This document shows, piece after piece, positions 24,298-32,657 of a stretch of DNA of 64,000 bases; position 1 is the first letter of the stretch; each line of letters opens with the position of its first letter. The stretch spans positions 1-64,000 of the forward strand of contig JAHFRD010000008.1 in NCBI GenBank assembly GCA_023258975.1. The letters are read 5' to 3'. The notes beneath the pieces were generated by a model. That model was not told where the DNA came from. It worked only from the letters and a program-made list of their open reading frames with translations, and did not search any database. Source of the DNA: Hydrogenophilales bacterium (GTDB taxonomy: Bacteria; Pseudomonadota; Gammaproteobacteria; Burkholderiales; Thiobacillaceae). The position numbers were made by a program, and so were the translations under genes.

Positions 24298-24818
24298 TAC
24301 GCGGCCTGCTGCTCGAAGGGGGTGATGACGAAATCCTCCACCCCGGTCGAGATGGACAGTCCGACGATGCCGCTGACGGCATCAGGATCGGCCAGCACCG
24401 CTTCCTTGTTGATTTCGGTTTTGACGCGCAAAAACCGCCCGAGGCCGAGTTTTTCCAGGGTTTCGATCACCATCTCTTGAGCACGCACACGGACGCTGGG
24501 CGGACGCTGGCGCCACTGGATTTCGCCGGTGACCAGATTCGCCGTCTTGGTTTTGCCGCCGCCAGTCAGCTCGTCGCGGTGGGATTCGCACCAGGTTTGC
24601 ACCCCGGTCTGGATTTCCCGCATAGCGAGGTCCAGCGACTCCAGCGCGGGCTGGTGGCGCTGGGTAATCACCGCGATGGCATCGTTCATGTCCGCCGTCT
24701 CCCGCGCGGCCGTGCGTTGCAGGTCGCCGAGTTCCTTGATCTTGGCCGCGACCTCGTCGCGGCTCTGTGGGGCGACGGTGGCTAGGGCGGGGGCTTTAAC
24801 GCGAGCGGATTTGCTCAT
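24297..24818 (-). CDS. gam: Host-nuclease inhibitor Gam
   Basis: This 173-residue protein has the Mu Gam layout: an N-terminal coiled coil (DEVAAKIKELGDLQRTAARE), a second helix and the beta segment RQRPPSVRVRAQEMVIETLE. It ends VEDFVITPFEQQAA. Gam binds DNA ends, like Ku, and shields linear phage DNA from RecBCD. The C-terminal 85 residues are very close to the outer prophage Gam at 62,781, despite unrelated transposases. Confidence 0.9.
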   Translation of the reverse strand: MSKSARVKAPALATVAPQSRDEVAAKIKELGDLQRTAARETADMNDAIAVITQRHQPALESLDLAMREIQTGVQTWCESHRDELTGGGKTKTANLVTGEIQWRQRPPSVRVRAQEMVIETLEKLGLGRFLRVKTEINKEAVLADPDAVSGIVGLSISTGVEDFVITPFEQQAA

Positions 24819-25417
24819 TTCACTTCTCCTGTAGCGCCGGCGTCCCCGCCGGCAGGGGTTGGGATCGGGGCGCCGTCCAGCACCGCGCGCAGGCTTTGCA
24901 GCCCGGCTGCGGTGGCGGAGCGACTGGAACGGGGGGCGGGCTTGGCGGCCGGCTCGGGCGGGAATGCCTGGTGCGCGGCGCTGGTGCCCACGGGGGTGTT
25001 GCCGGCGCGGGTCTGGTGGGCCTTGGCCTCGCTGGCGGCGTCGGCTTTCCTGGCATAGCCGGCGATGATGGTCAGCAGGTAGCCGTGGCTCTTGAGCGGC
25101 AGGGTCAGGCGGTCTCGGCCGATGATCATTTCATCCATCGCCTCGCGCCAATACTCGGCGGGCGCCGGGTAGATCACGCCGCGCCAGGTGATCTTCGCCT
25201 CCAGGATCATCGGCAGCAGATCCTCCAGGATGGCCGCCGCGCGGCTGCTGGATAGCGCCCGCTGCGCCGGCCGGAACAGGCGCAGGTACTGCTGCACCTG
25301 CTGCGCCAGCGGCGCCGGGGCGGACAAGGCCAACAGCAGCGCACGCGAGGCGGCCACATCGGCCATGTAGGCATCCGGAGGGCCGTAGTAGCCGCAGGAA
25401 GGGCAGACGAGCTTCAT
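24815..25417 (-). CDS. Zinc-ribbon early protein upstream of gam
   Basis: The ATG at 25417 overlaps the preceding gene by four bases. The 200-residue protein starts MKLVCPSCGYYGPPDAYMAD, a CxxC half-ribbon, then is helical with APAEYWREAMDEMIIGRDRL. A motif NTPVGTSAAHQAFPPEPAAK in the C-terminal part is shared with the outer-phage protein at 62,219 (TTPVGGSAAHKPFAAEPARK). The last residues PAGGDAGATGEV are encoded by a REP-like element. Function unknown; conserved partner of gam. Confidence 0.65.
   Translation of the reverse strand: MKLVCPSCGYYGPPDAYMADVAASRALLLALSAPAPLAQQVQQYLRLFRPAQRALSSSRAAAILEDLLPMILEAKITWRGVIYPAPAEYWREAMDEMIIGRDRLTLPLKSHGYLLTIIAGYARKADAASEAKAHQTRAGNTPVGTSAAHQAFPPEPAAKPAPRSSRSATAAGLQSLRAVLDGAPIPTPAGGDAGATGEVK
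24830..24858 (+). repeat. REP-like element at the 3' end of the zinc-ribbon gene
   Basis: It reads TGTAGCGCCGGCGTCC then CCGCCGGCAGGGG. It encodes, on the minus strand, the peptide PAGGDAGAT near the C-terminus of the gene and lies just before the gam ribosome-binding site. Confidence 0.6.
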
Positions 25418-25656
25418 GGCCGGACGGCCCAGGTCACATGCACATCCGGGCACCCGACCGGGTGATGGATCGGGTTGCGGTCCAACACCAGTTCGGTCTC
25501 CACACCCGGCCGGGTGGACAGGCGCAGGAAACATACCTTGCAGCCGCGATGGCTCATCTGGCGGATGGCGCGGTTAGCCTCGGCGAGGCGATCCAGCAGC
25601 CAGGGCGTGAACACCACCGGCTCGGACGGGATCAGGTCGATACGCGGGTCGCTCAT
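25414..25656 (-). CDS. Hypothetical early protein (80 aa)
   Basis: The chosen ATG at 25656 gives an 80-residue protein MSDPRIDLIPSEPVVFTPWL with a helical stretch and GCKVCFLRLSTRPGVETELV. The isolated CxxC and the two-histidine NPIHHPVGC could bind a metal. It overlaps the downstream zinc-ribbon gene by four bases, indicating a shared transcript. No family recognised. Confidence 0.55.
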   Translation of the reverse strand: MSDPRIDLIPSEPVVFTPWLLDRLAEANRAIRQMSHRGCKVCFLRLSTRPGVETELVLDRNPIHHPVGCPDVHVTWAVRP

Positions 25657-25681
25657 GGCGGGGTCCTCAGCGGTCATCGGG

Positions 25682-26263
25682 TCACAGGTCATAAGGGCCG
25701 ACGCGCCTGGCGCGACAGGAGGTGCAGAGGCGGTTGTGCGCGCCCTGGCTGGCGAAGGGCTTGCCGCAGCACAAGCAGGCGCGTTGAGTTGTCGCCAGTC
25801 GTGGGATGCGCTGCACGTAGCCGGATGTAGCGCCGGCATCCCTGCCGGCGTCTTTCCTGACCGGCGGCGCTGGACTGGCAGCGGGTGCCACAGGGCGGGG
25901 TTTCCGCTCCGCGCGATCCTTGTCGCGTGGGCGATATGGCGGCATTGCCACCTCCTTATCTGCTCCCATCACGCGCACCTCCGTGACTGGATAGTTCAGC
26001 CATGACCTCTCCCCGAATCGGAGGTAGTCACCAGGCGCCAAGGCGGTGTTCATGACCGCCCGCCCGTTCCATGCGTCGCCCTGGAACGGGCGGGTGGCGA
26101 TGATGCGGCGGCCAATGATGTCGAACTCCAGGAAGTCCTGGCCGTGATCCTCGATCTCGACAGTGCAGCCGTCGATGGGGTTAGCGTGCTGACCCCGGTA
26201 CTTAGCCAGGAGGGCGGCCGCGACAGCGTCGTGGTCTTGCGGGTTGGCGCGATAGGTTTTCAT
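25682..26263 (-). CDS. Early protein with C-terminal CLCCG zinc finger
   Basis: The second ATG (26263) has GAGGGG six bases upstream and is preferred. The 193-residue protein ends with a treble-clef-like finger: CLCCGKPFASQGAHNRLCTS followed by CRARR. The outer prophage has the same finger at 61,667-61,984 (CLCCGRLFPSEGPHNRLCTG), so a zinc-finger cassette is shared. A linker peptide KDAGRDAGATS is encoded by a REP-like element (25,826-25,855). The N-terminal domain is unrecognised. Confidence 0.65.
   Translation of the reverse strand: MKTYRANPQDHDAVAAALLAKYRGQHANPIDGCTVEIEDHGQDFLEFDIIGRRIIATRPFQGDAWNGRAVMNTALAPGDYLRFGERSWLNYPVTEVRVMGADKEVAMPPYRPRDKDRAERKPRPVAPAASPAPPVRKDAGRDAGATSGYVQRIPRLATTQRACLCCGKPFASQGAHNRLCTSCRARRVGPYDL
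25826..25855 (+). repeat. REP-like element within a coding gene
   Basis: It begins TGTAGCGCCGGCATCC and ends CTGCCGGCGTCTTT. It is read in frame as part of a linker (KDAGRDAGAT) before the zinc finger. It is the copy closest to the apparent consensus. Confidence 0.65.
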
Positions 26264-26273
26264 GGTCATCCCC

Positions 26274-27209
26274 TCACGCGATGGATTGCAGGCACAGCGC
26301 CTGCCGCGCCACGGCATCGACCAGCTTCACCGTGAGCGGCTGGCCGCGCCGGAACTCGCGCAGCGCCGCGATCAGCCCCTCCACCAACATCCGGGCACTG
26401 CCCTGGGCGTAGCGGTGCATCCGCGTCACCACCTCCTCGGCCACGTCCTCGGCGCCGAAGCCGGCCTGCACCAGGGCGGCGGCATCCTCGGCCGTAATGC
26501 CCTTCACCGTCTCCGGCCAGAAGCCGGCGCGGCTGCGAATCTGGTCGAACTGGCCGTGCAGGGGCTTGATCAACCCGGTCAGGTGCTCGGTACCGCAGAG
26601 CACGATGCCCACGTTGGCCAAGTCGCGCAGGCGGCGCAGGGTGTGGAGCTGGTGCGGGGTGAGCGTTTCCGCCTCATCGACGATCAGCAGGCTGTCGGTA
26701 TTGCGCAGGGCATCCACGGTGGCGCGGAACTTGTCGTCGATGCTGCCCTTGCCCTCATAGCCCGCCACCTCGCGCGCCAGCAGCTTCACCAGGCTTTGCG
26801 GCGTCATGGTCGGCGTGGCCTCGATCAGATGGGTGTTCGGGTGGGATGCCGCGTAGTGCTTGATGGCAAAGGTCTTGCCGGTGCCGACGAAGCCGGTGAA
26901 CACCGCGAAGTTGCGGTACTTGCGCGCCATCTTGCAGGCCGAAACGGCAAGCTGGTAAACGCTGGTCTCCACCGGCGCCACCACGTCCCGGCTGGTCTCG
27001 TCGGCGTGGCGCATGGCGCTTTCCACCTTGCGCAGCAGCGGCGCCGGGGGCGTGGCATAGGCACCCTTGAGGATCTGGTTGAGGCTGGATGCCGAGATGC
27101 GCGCCAGCCGGGCCAGGGCGGCCTGGGTATAGGCGCGGGTGGCCATCCAGTCCTGGATACGGGCGATCAGGGCGATGTCGGCGGCGGTGTAGTGGGTGGG
27201 GTAGGTCAT
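26274..27209 (-). CDS. MuB-like AAA+ ATPase, target-DNA activator
   Basis: This 311-residue protein (MuB is 312) has an N-terminal helix-turn-helix (YTQAALARLARISASSLNQI, residues 27-48), Walker A GFVGTGKT at 106-113 and a Walker B segment SLLIVDEAE near 172. MuB polymers choose target DNA and deliver it to MuA. It sits just downstream of the transposase with one small gene between. Its start overlaps that gene by four bases. Confidence 0.9.
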   Translation of the reverse strand: MTYPTHYTAADIALIARIQDWMATRAYTQAALARLARISASSLNQILKGAYATPPAPLLRKVESAMRHADETSRDVVAPVETSVYQLAVSACKMARKYRNFAVFTGFVGTGKTFAIKHYAASHPNTHLIEATPTMTPQSLVKLLAREVAGYEGKGSIDDKFRATVDALRNTDSLLIVDEAETLTPHQLHTLRRLRDLANVGIVLCGTEHLTGLIKPLHGQFDQIRSRAGFWPETVKGITAEDAAALVQAGFGAEDVAEEVVTRMHRYAQGSARMLVEGLIAALREFRRGQPLTVKLVDAVARQALCLQSIA

Positions 27210-27481
27210 AGCAGCACCCCCTTGTCCTTCAACCAGGAGGCGAAAGCAGATTCCAATTCACACAGAGATTCACCAGTCCACGAACCGAAGAACTCCCGCT
27301 CGGCACGGCAGATCATGCGTTCCATCCGGCCTTTGTCGCGAGGCAACATGAGAGCCGGCTTGGTCACGCGCTCCGCCTCCACCGTCATGTAAATACGCAG
27401 GATGGGCCTGTGCATCTCCCCGTTTTTTGGATTGACCACCTGTACGGGGGCTATGAATTCGTCGAACACTACGGTTTTCAT
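27206..27481 (-). CDS. Hypothetical protein between transposase and MuB
   Basis: This 91-residue protein starts MKTVVFDEFIAPVQVVNPKN. It has a helical C-terminus with aromatic residues (ICRAEREFFGSWTGESLCEL). It is packed between the MuA and MuB genes, with a 4-base overlap into MuB and a 9-base gap from MuA. Mu itself has no gene here. No family recognised; a modulator of transposition would fit the place but is speculation. Confidence 0.55.
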   Translation of the reverse strand: MKTVVFDEFIAPVQVVNPKNGEMHRPILRIYMTVEAERVTKPALMLPRDKGRMERMICRAEREFFGSWTGESLCELESAFASWLKDKGVLL

Positions 27482-27490
27482 GGTGACTCC

Positions 27491-29161
27491 TCAGTCGATG
27501 TCAGTCAGGTCAAGAATCAGGGGGGTGTCGTCGTCGATCAGCGTGGCTTCGCCTTCCAGCGCCGGCAGGGCGCCGGTGGCCACTGCCTCGGCGTCGATGA
27601 CGCGGCTGGCGCGGGCTTGCTGTTCGTCGATCTTCTTTCGCAGGCGCTTGACGGCTTCGCTTGCGCGCACCTGGCGCTTCTCTTCCAGCCGGTTGACCGG
27701 AATGGCGTCCATGTGGCGCACCAGGTTGGCGTCGCAAATCCAGCGGCCGGCATCGGTGCGGATCACGGCCACGCCGTCATCCATCAAGTCGTATTCCAGC
27801 ACCACCTTGGCGCCGTTGAAGGCGTGCAGGTCGGGGTGGCCGTACTCGCGCTTGCCGTGGCGCAGTGAGGCGCGCTGCACGGTGAGCACCACCGCCTGGC
27901 GCTTGAGTTCGCACACGCTCGCAATAGGCGGGATGGGAACCAGGGCGGACCACAGCGAAGCGCGGGTGACGGTCTTGTCCTCCGGGTGCGGGCGCTGGGC
28001 GTAACGCTCCAGCCAGGCATTGAAGGCGTCGCGGAACTCGGCCAGGGAGGGCGGCGTCATCCGTCCCGCCTTGCACTCACGCACCGTGCGCATACTGGCC
28101 TCGGCCGCAATGTCTTCGCCGCAGTAGAACGCCGGCCGCCAGAGCTTGAGGAAGTCATCCTTGACGATGCGGAAGAAGCGCTCCACCCAACCCTTGCCGT
28201 GCGGGTTGCCGGGGATGGAATGGATGATCTGCTGGATGCCGGCGCGGGCGTAGAAGCCGGTCAACTCATCGTCCATGAGCTTGTTCTTGTAGCCCGAACC
28301 GTTGTCCACGTAGAGCATCAGCGGCACATGGCCCCAGCGCGCGAAGGTCTCCGCCCACATGTTCTGCACCGCCACCGTGCCTTCGTGTTCGTCAGCGCGC
28401 CAGCCCACCACCACGCGGCTGCGCAGGTCGAGGGCCACCGTCAGCTCCGGCCGGAAGATGTCGCCGGTGATCGGGTGGGCCAGGTACACATCGGCACGGT
28501 AGCCGTCGGCCACGTACACGTCGCCCGGCAGCGCGTTTTCCGTGGAGCGGCGAATGAAGGCCTTCTCGGTCAGGCGGTACAGGTTCTTGCCCAGCCTGGC
28601 CGGGCTGTTGCGGCCCAGCTGGGCGGGCACGCTGGCGAGGTAGCCGCGCACCTGGTCGTAGGAGACAGCAAAGCCCTCCACCTCCACCAGGCGGCGATGC
28701 ACGGCAGACATATCCGGCTTGCTGGGGGCGTTGAACAGCTCCAGCGCCGGACCCCACCAGGCGGCCTGCTCGACCACCCGGCCCTTGTGGTCTGGCAACA
28801 GGGCCGCGACGTTGCCCTCGCGGTGCAGGGCGCACCATTCACAGACCACCGATTTCGATGGCGCGGCCCGGCCGGCCTTGGCCACCCCGCGCACGGCGGC
28901 GGATACATGGGTCGGCAGCGCGCCATCCAGGGCGCGGGCCAGCAGCAGGGCCACTGCGTTGTTCTGGCTCACCCCCTGGGCGGTCATGCCCAGGATGTAG
29001 GTCACCACGGTCTCGCGCATCGTCGCCACCTGGCGGGCGCGTTCGGTCGCCTCCCGCCAGGGGTCGCGCGCCCGCATCGCCAGCACCCGGCCGGCAGGCA
29101 TGACCGCCACCTTGCCGCCGCTGGGCTCGATATGCATCACCATTGCGCTCGCCGCTCCCAT
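27491..29161 (-). CDS. Mu-type DDE transposase (MuA-like)
   Basis: This 556-residue protein has an integrase core with the catalytic triad at D219 (VYVADGYRADVY), D286 (LMLYVDNGSGY) and E327 (HGKGWVERFF). The 67-residue spacing between the aspartates matches MuA (D269-D336). The N-terminal 200 residues hold end-binding helical domains, and the C-terminal region is rich in arginine (KRLRKKIDEQQARASR) as needed for strand transfer and ClpX/MuB contact. It should act on the TGATTTCCGGAYGG sites at the prophage ends. Confidence 0.92.
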   Translation of the reverse strand: MGAASAMVMHIEPSGGKVAVMPAGRVLAMRARDPWREATERARQVATMRETVVTYILGMTAQGVSQNNAVALLLARALDGALPTHVSAAVRGVAKAGRAAPSKSVVCEWCALHREGNVAALLPDHKGRVVEQAAWWGPALELFNAPSKPDMSAVHRRLVEVEGFAVSYDQVRGYLASVPAQLGRNSPARLGKNLYRLTEKAFIRRSTENALPGDVYVADGYRADVYLAHPITGDIFRPELTVALDLRSRVVVGWRADEHEGTVAVQNMWAETFARWGHVPLMLYVDNGSGYKNKLMDDELTGFYARAGIQQIIHSIPGNPHGKGWVERFFRIVKDDFLKLWRPAFYCGEDIAAEASMRTVRECKAGRMTPPSLAEFRDAFNAWLERYAQRPHPEDKTVTRASLWSALVPIPPIASVCELKRQAVVLTVQRASLRHGKREYGHPDLHAFNGAKVVLEYDLMDDGVAVIRTDAGRWICDANLVRHMDAIPVNRLEEKRQVRASEAVKRLRKKIDEQQARASRVIDAEAVATGALPALEGEATLIDDDTPLILDLTDID

Positions 29162-29164
29162 GAT

Positions 29165-30337
29165 TTAGGCCTTGGGTTTGTTCTGTGAGCCTTTCGGGCG
29201 GCCTGCAGTCTTGGGCTTCTGGGCTTCTCGCTGCGCCTCGCGCGCCGCCTTGGCGCCCTCGTAGGCGTTGGCGATCAAGGGGGCGTCATGCAGCCACTTC
29301 TCCGCCTCGGCAGGCGTTAGGCAGTGCTGGGAAAGGATGCGGTCAGGCAATCCTCTTCCGGCTGACTGCCCATGCATGTACTCGATCAGGTCAAGCGCTT
29401 TGGCTGCGGCGATATGAGCGGCTACCCATACCTGTTCAATCTGCAGGCTGTATTCGGTGTCAATCGCGCCTGTTGTCACGACGGATTCGAATAACGTTTT
29501 AAGTCCCTGCAAATGCACTTCAACGCCCTTGCCGAGGGCCATGCATTCCTCACGCACCTCTTCGGTTCGGAAGCTGAAATCAGTCAGCTTCTTCTTGCCC
29601 GAGGTCAGGTTCTTGATCTGCAGGGTGGCCCGTTCGATCTCCGCCTCGTAATTGGCCTCGCGGCGATGCAGGCGTTGCGCTTCCTCTTCCAGTTCGGCGG
29701 TCCGGGCTGTCAGCGCTTCCTTCTCGGCTGAATGCTTCACCATCATGGATTCCGCCAGATCCAGCAGCGTGTCTTTGTCGCCGGTTCTGGCGGCTTCGAT
29801 AAGCGCGGTTTTTTCATCGTCAGGCAGGCGGCGGTATTGGGCCAGATCGCGGTAGCCAATACCCATGCGGGACATGCTGTCCAGAGCCTCTTCACCGAAC
29901 GCCCGCAGGTTGGCGATATCGGCATCGACCTTGTCCACACTCATACCGAGCATGGCGCAATAGCCCTCCCAGGTTCCGTCAAATTCCGTACCGTTCGGAG
30001 AAACCTGCCCGGCAAGATGTTTGTAACCCTTTGTTTCTTTGACAAATGCCAGTTTTGAAACTCCGAACGTTCGGAGTAATCCAGCCGCTGCCGTGAGCGC
30101 TTGCGCCTGCCCAAGTATCTGATTGGCCAAATCACGACCTTCTGACGGGGTCGATACCGCACTCGTCGCTTGCTTCTTCAGTTCAGCCAGTGCCTTGCAA
30201 ACACCCCAACCCCAGGTAAAGCTCGGGTCGGCGTCACCAGGCATCGGCACATCGCCTGCGTAGATGCGCTCGGCATAGAGCTTTTCGGCCATGGTTGGAT
30301 TGGGGGTCAAGCTGACCTCGGTAGGCGCTTTTTTCAT
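29165..30337 (-). CDS. Large early coiled-coil protein upstream of the transposase
   Basis: The ATG at 30337 follows AGGAGGAG. The 390-residue protein has a DUF3102-like plan: an N-terminal globular part, a long coiled coil (EKEALTARTAELEEEAQRLH, about residues 205-255) and a C-terminal basic tail. The tail contains an AT-hook-like GRPKG (TAGRPKGSQNKPKA). The outer prophage has a gene of similar plan (56,685-57,596) in the same slot before its transposase. A DNA-binding or partition-like role is plausible, not shown. Confidence 0.65.
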   Translation of the reverse strand: MKKAPTEVSLTPNPTMAEKLYAERIYAGDVPMPGDADPSFTWGWGVCKALAELKKQATSAVSTPSEGRDLANQILGQAQALTAAAGLLRTFGVSKLAFVKETKGYKHLAGQVSPNGTEFDGTWEGYCAMLGMSVDKVDADIANLRAFGEEALDSMSRMGIGYRDLAQYRRLPDDEKTALIEAARTGDKDTLLDLAESMMVKHSAEKEALTARTAELEEEAQRLHRREANYEAEIERATLQIKNLTSGKKKLTDFSFRTEEVREECMALGKGVEVHLQGLKTLFESVVTTGAIDTEYSLQIEQVWVAAHIAAAKALDLIEYMHGQSAGRGLPDRILSQHCLTPAEAEKWLHDAPLIANAYEGAKAAREAQREAQKPKTAGRPKGSQNKPKA

Positions 30338-30543
30338 GACTCCTCCTTGTTCTGATGCTTGGCCACCAGGGCATTGAGCTTGTCGGCGATTTCCTTGCCT
30401 GCGCCGAAGTGAGCACGGCTCAAGCCGCGCAAGACGTTGGAGGCATTCCGATAACCGTAGTGGTTGGCCTCCGCCCATTTCCTGAGGCTCATTCCTTCCT
30501 GCCTTAGGGCATGGAGAACAGCGTTTCTGTCGACTGCTGGCAT
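30334..30543 (-). CDS. ner: Ner-like DNA-binding protein, inner prophage
   Basis: This 69-residue protein begins MPAVDRNAVLHALRQEGMSL and carries the helix-turn-helix SLRKWAEANHYGYRNASNVL, close to Ner of Mu. It is the first gene of the leftward early arm and is divergent from the repressor. Ner-type proteins shut off the repressor and early promoters during lytic growth. It overlaps the next gene by four bases. Confidence 0.8.
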   Translation of the reverse strand: MPAVDRNAVLHALRQEGMSLRKWAEANHYGYRNASNVLRGLSRAHFGAGKEIADKLNALVAKHQNKEES

Positions 30544-30629
30544 GGTGATATGCTCCTTTCGTGAAACTCATTGGGCGTCATTATGGGAAAGAAATCTTTC
30601 CCAGTCAACACGAAAAAGGGAATGTTTTT
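30544..30629. promoter_or_regulatory. Divergent early/repressor control region with operator dyads
   Basis: The 86 bases between ner and the repressor hold a perfect 8-2-8 inverted repeat GGGAAAGAAATCTTTCCC at 30585-30602. It is flanked by a second dyad, TTTCGTG at 30557-30563 and CACGAAA at 30609-30615. These are the likely operators for repressor and Ner. AAAGGGA before the ATG at 30630 is the repressor ribosome-binding site. Confidence 0.65.
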
Positions 30630-30974
30630 ATGACCATAGGTGACCGACTACGAGAAGAAAGGGAGCGGCTGAATCTGACGCAGCCGTCGATTGCTTTGGC
30701 AGGCGAGACAACGAAACAAACGCAGCACGCCTATGAATCGAATCGCACACCGCCTAAAGCCAGCTACCTGGCTAAAGTCGCAAGCCTTGGCGTGGATGTG
30801 GCCTATGTGGTTACCGGGGTACGCCTGGAAAACTCGGCCACTACACCTATTGAATTGAGCTACCTGCGAATCTGCAGGAGGCTTGCCAACGTAGAGGGCG
30901 GGCAGATGGCCGGGAATGCGGCCTTGCTCGGCGTGCTGGCGTCTTATGGGTTGACGCTTAACGACGAGGCCTGA
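30630..30974 (+). CDS. c: Repressor (XRE helix-turn-helix), inner prophage
   Basis: The start at 30630 is chosen because MTIGDRLREERERLNLTQPS is the canonical beginning of an XRE domain; an upstream ATG at 30561 lies in the operator. The 114-residue protein has the helix-turn-helix in residues 5-60 and a short C-terminal helical domain (LSYLRICRRLANVEGGQMAG). There is no LexA-type protease domain, so induction is unlikely to be by RecA-stimulated cleavage. It maintains lysogeny and reads into the rightward arm. Confidence 0.85.
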   Translation: MTIGDRLREERERLNLTQPSIALAGETTKQTQHAYESNRTPPKASYLAKVASLGVDVAYVVTGVRLENSATTPIELSYLRICRRLANVEGGQMAGNAALLGVLASYGLTLNDEA

Positions 30975-31012
30975 ACGCCACCAAAGGCCCAACAACAATC
31001 AGGGGGAAACAA

Positions 31013-31672
31013 ATGCCATTGGAAATTCCGCTGGATTTGCCTGGTCATTCCTTCGACCAGCAATTGACGGATCTGGCGCGTTGGGCGTGTTTTGACCCGG
31101 CGCTGCTACTAGCCAAGCAAACCGAAATCAGAGAAGTCATGCAGGCTGGGAACAGGCCCAAGGCGGTCAAGGCAATGCTTACGTGCTTGCCAAGCGATCC
31201 TTGGCCCTGGCCGGCCTATGAGGCCATGATCCAGCGCAGGATGGATTTGCACGAGGCGGAACCGGAAGACGATCCTATTTCCGCTGATGACGTGCGGGAG
31301 TTTCATACCGATGCGCTTACCGATATGGCAGGGCATCTCTATGACAAGTGGTTGACACGCCATTTCTGGCTGTTCCGCAAGCAACAGATGGATGCTATCA
31401 AGCACTTGCGTCCGTTCTGGCAGATGAGTGGGTGGTGTATCTCCGGGGTCGATGAAATGGGTAGGCCACCGCTACGCAGTGAGACTCGCCTGGCAGATGA
31501 TGCGATATGGGAAAGTGACAGAACACCATGGCACTGTAAGCGGCTGCACTGCCGCTGCGAGATACGAACACTGTCGCGATTGGAAATGACCCGCTATGTC
31601 GATGCCGGGTGCAAGGGTGATGAACATGCGCCAGAACTGCTGCGCATATGGCAGGCACAAAACGGACTTTAG
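31013..31672 (+). CDS. Orphan protein with MuF-like C-terminal cysteine motif, next to the repressor
   Basis: A good AGGGGGAAAC precedes the ATG. The 219-residue protein is helical. Its C-terminal region (QQMDAIKHLRPFWQMSGWCI, then PWHCKRLHCRCEIRTLSRLE) resembles the end of Mu gpF/SPP1 gp7-type head proteins; compare GWGCKCRVDSLSRLE in the MuF protein at 39,005. It is not in the head cluster but directly follows the repressor. The outer prophage has a protein with a comparable terminal motif (APCGRLDCSC) beside its own repressor. Possible lysogenic gene; function unknown. Confidence 0.55.
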   Translation: MPLEIPLDLPGHSFDQQLTDLARWACFDPALLLAKQTEIREVMQAGNRPKAVKAMLTCLPSDPWPWPAYEAMIQRRMDLHEAEPEDDPISADDVREFHTDALTDMAGHLYDKWLTRHFWLFRKQQMDAIKHLRPFWQMSGWCISGVDEMGRPPLRSETRLADDAIWESDRTPWHCKRLHCRCEIRTLSRLEMTRYVDAGCKGDEHAPELLRIWQAQNGL

Positions 31673-31675
31673 CCC

Positions 31676-31873
31676 TTGAACACCATCACGCGGACCATCG
31701 GCATAATCCTGGCGCTTCTGATCTTTGAAGCTGTCGCCCACGCTGCCAACACCCCATGTTCTGGGAAAAAGGGCGGCGTTTCCCACTGCGAGAACGGGCG
31801 GTTCATCTGCAATGACGGCTCTGTGAGCCAATCGAAAAGGATCTGTGATGGCCCCAACAAGAAGCGTCGTTAG
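31676..31873 (+). CDS. Small secreted cysteine-rich protein
   Basis: It starts with TTG at 31676, three bases after the previous stop. The 65-residue product has a signal peptide (TIGIILALLIFEAVAHA, cleavage near residue 23). The mature part has four cysteines in CSGKKGGVSHCENGRFICND and SKRIC, a pattern of small exported proteins found widely in proteobacteria. It probably folds with two disulphides in the periplasm. Probably a lysogenic-conversion gene; activity unknown. Confidence 0.65.
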   Translation: MNTITRTIGIILALLIFEAVAHAANTPCSGKKGGVSHCENGRFICNDGSVSQSKRICDGPNKKRR

Positions 31874-32636
31874 CCTTCTGCTGCTGGCTCTTTCCCTGCC
31901 AGTCAGCGCTGCCGATGTCATCGACCAGGTGACGATCAATAGCACGGGGGAGACACTCGAATTCAGGAATAGCCACAACCTGGACCGCTGCCTGGAATAC
32001 GACCGGCGCAGCAACCGGGTTGAGCCGTTGGATGCCAAGGAATGCGAGGGAATGCGCGGCTACCAGGCGCGCCAGGAAGCGGCGCGGGTTGAACGAGAGC
32101 GGCGCGCGGCGGAAGCCGAAGCCAACCGCGCTCAAGCGCTGGCACAGCGGGCGGCGGCACAAGAGGAGCGTAAATGGCGCGAGGCGGAAGCCAATGAGGC
32201 AGTTCGCGCGCGTGAAGCCCAGGCCGATGCCGCGCGTGCGGCGGAATGGCCCGCCCGCCTGGCCAAGCTGGCTGCGGATCAGGCGCTGGACGAACGCCGG
32301 GCGCAGATGAAAAAGGAGCTTGATGCCTGCCTGCACACGGATGCTTATGCCCAGTATGAGATTCGCCAGGAAATCCAGGAAAAACTTGAGAACTTGCGCG
32401 GTATCGCGGCGCTACAGGCGCAGGAGCGCGAAATCCAACGTGCAAGCGGTGTTCGCTCGCTGACGCGCGATTACTCGCTGGGAAAGGATAAAGTCGAGGT
32501 GACGGCAGAATTGCAGGCTAGTTGGCGCGAATACAAGCAACGTGGTGGGAAAGGGGCGCGGCCCGAGGCCATACCACCACAGCCAAACCCTTGCTCGAAG
32601 CTGGAATCAGAAATCAATGCCTTGAGCGGCAAATAG
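31848..32636 (+). CDS. Exported coiled-coil protein
   Basis: The ATG at 31848 has AAGGA nine bases upstream. The 262-residue product has a signal peptide (SVVSLLLLALSLPVSAADV). An N-terminal domain with paired cysteines follows (NLDRCLEYDRRS, DAKECEGMRGY). Next comes a long, charged coiled coil (residues 75-180, rich in A, E, R) and a C-terminal domain ending PNPCSKLESEINALSGK. It overlaps the preceding small gene by 26 bases. It is likely periplasmic and expressed from the repressor side in the lysogen; role unknown. Confidence 0.6.
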   Translation: MAPTRSVVSLLLLALSLPVSAADVIDQVTINSTGETLEFRNSHNLDRCLEYDRRSNRVEPLDAKECEGMRGYQARQEAARVERERRAAEAEANRAQALAQRAAAQEERKWREAEANEAVRAREAQADAARAAEWPARLAKLAADQALDERRAQMKKELDACLHTDAYAQYEIRQEIQEKLENLRGIAALQAQEREIQRASGVRSLTRDYSLGKDKVEVTAELQASWREYKQRGGKGARPEAIPPQPNPCSKLESEINALSGK

Positions 32637-32657
32637 AACGGCAGGACCCTCACCCCT

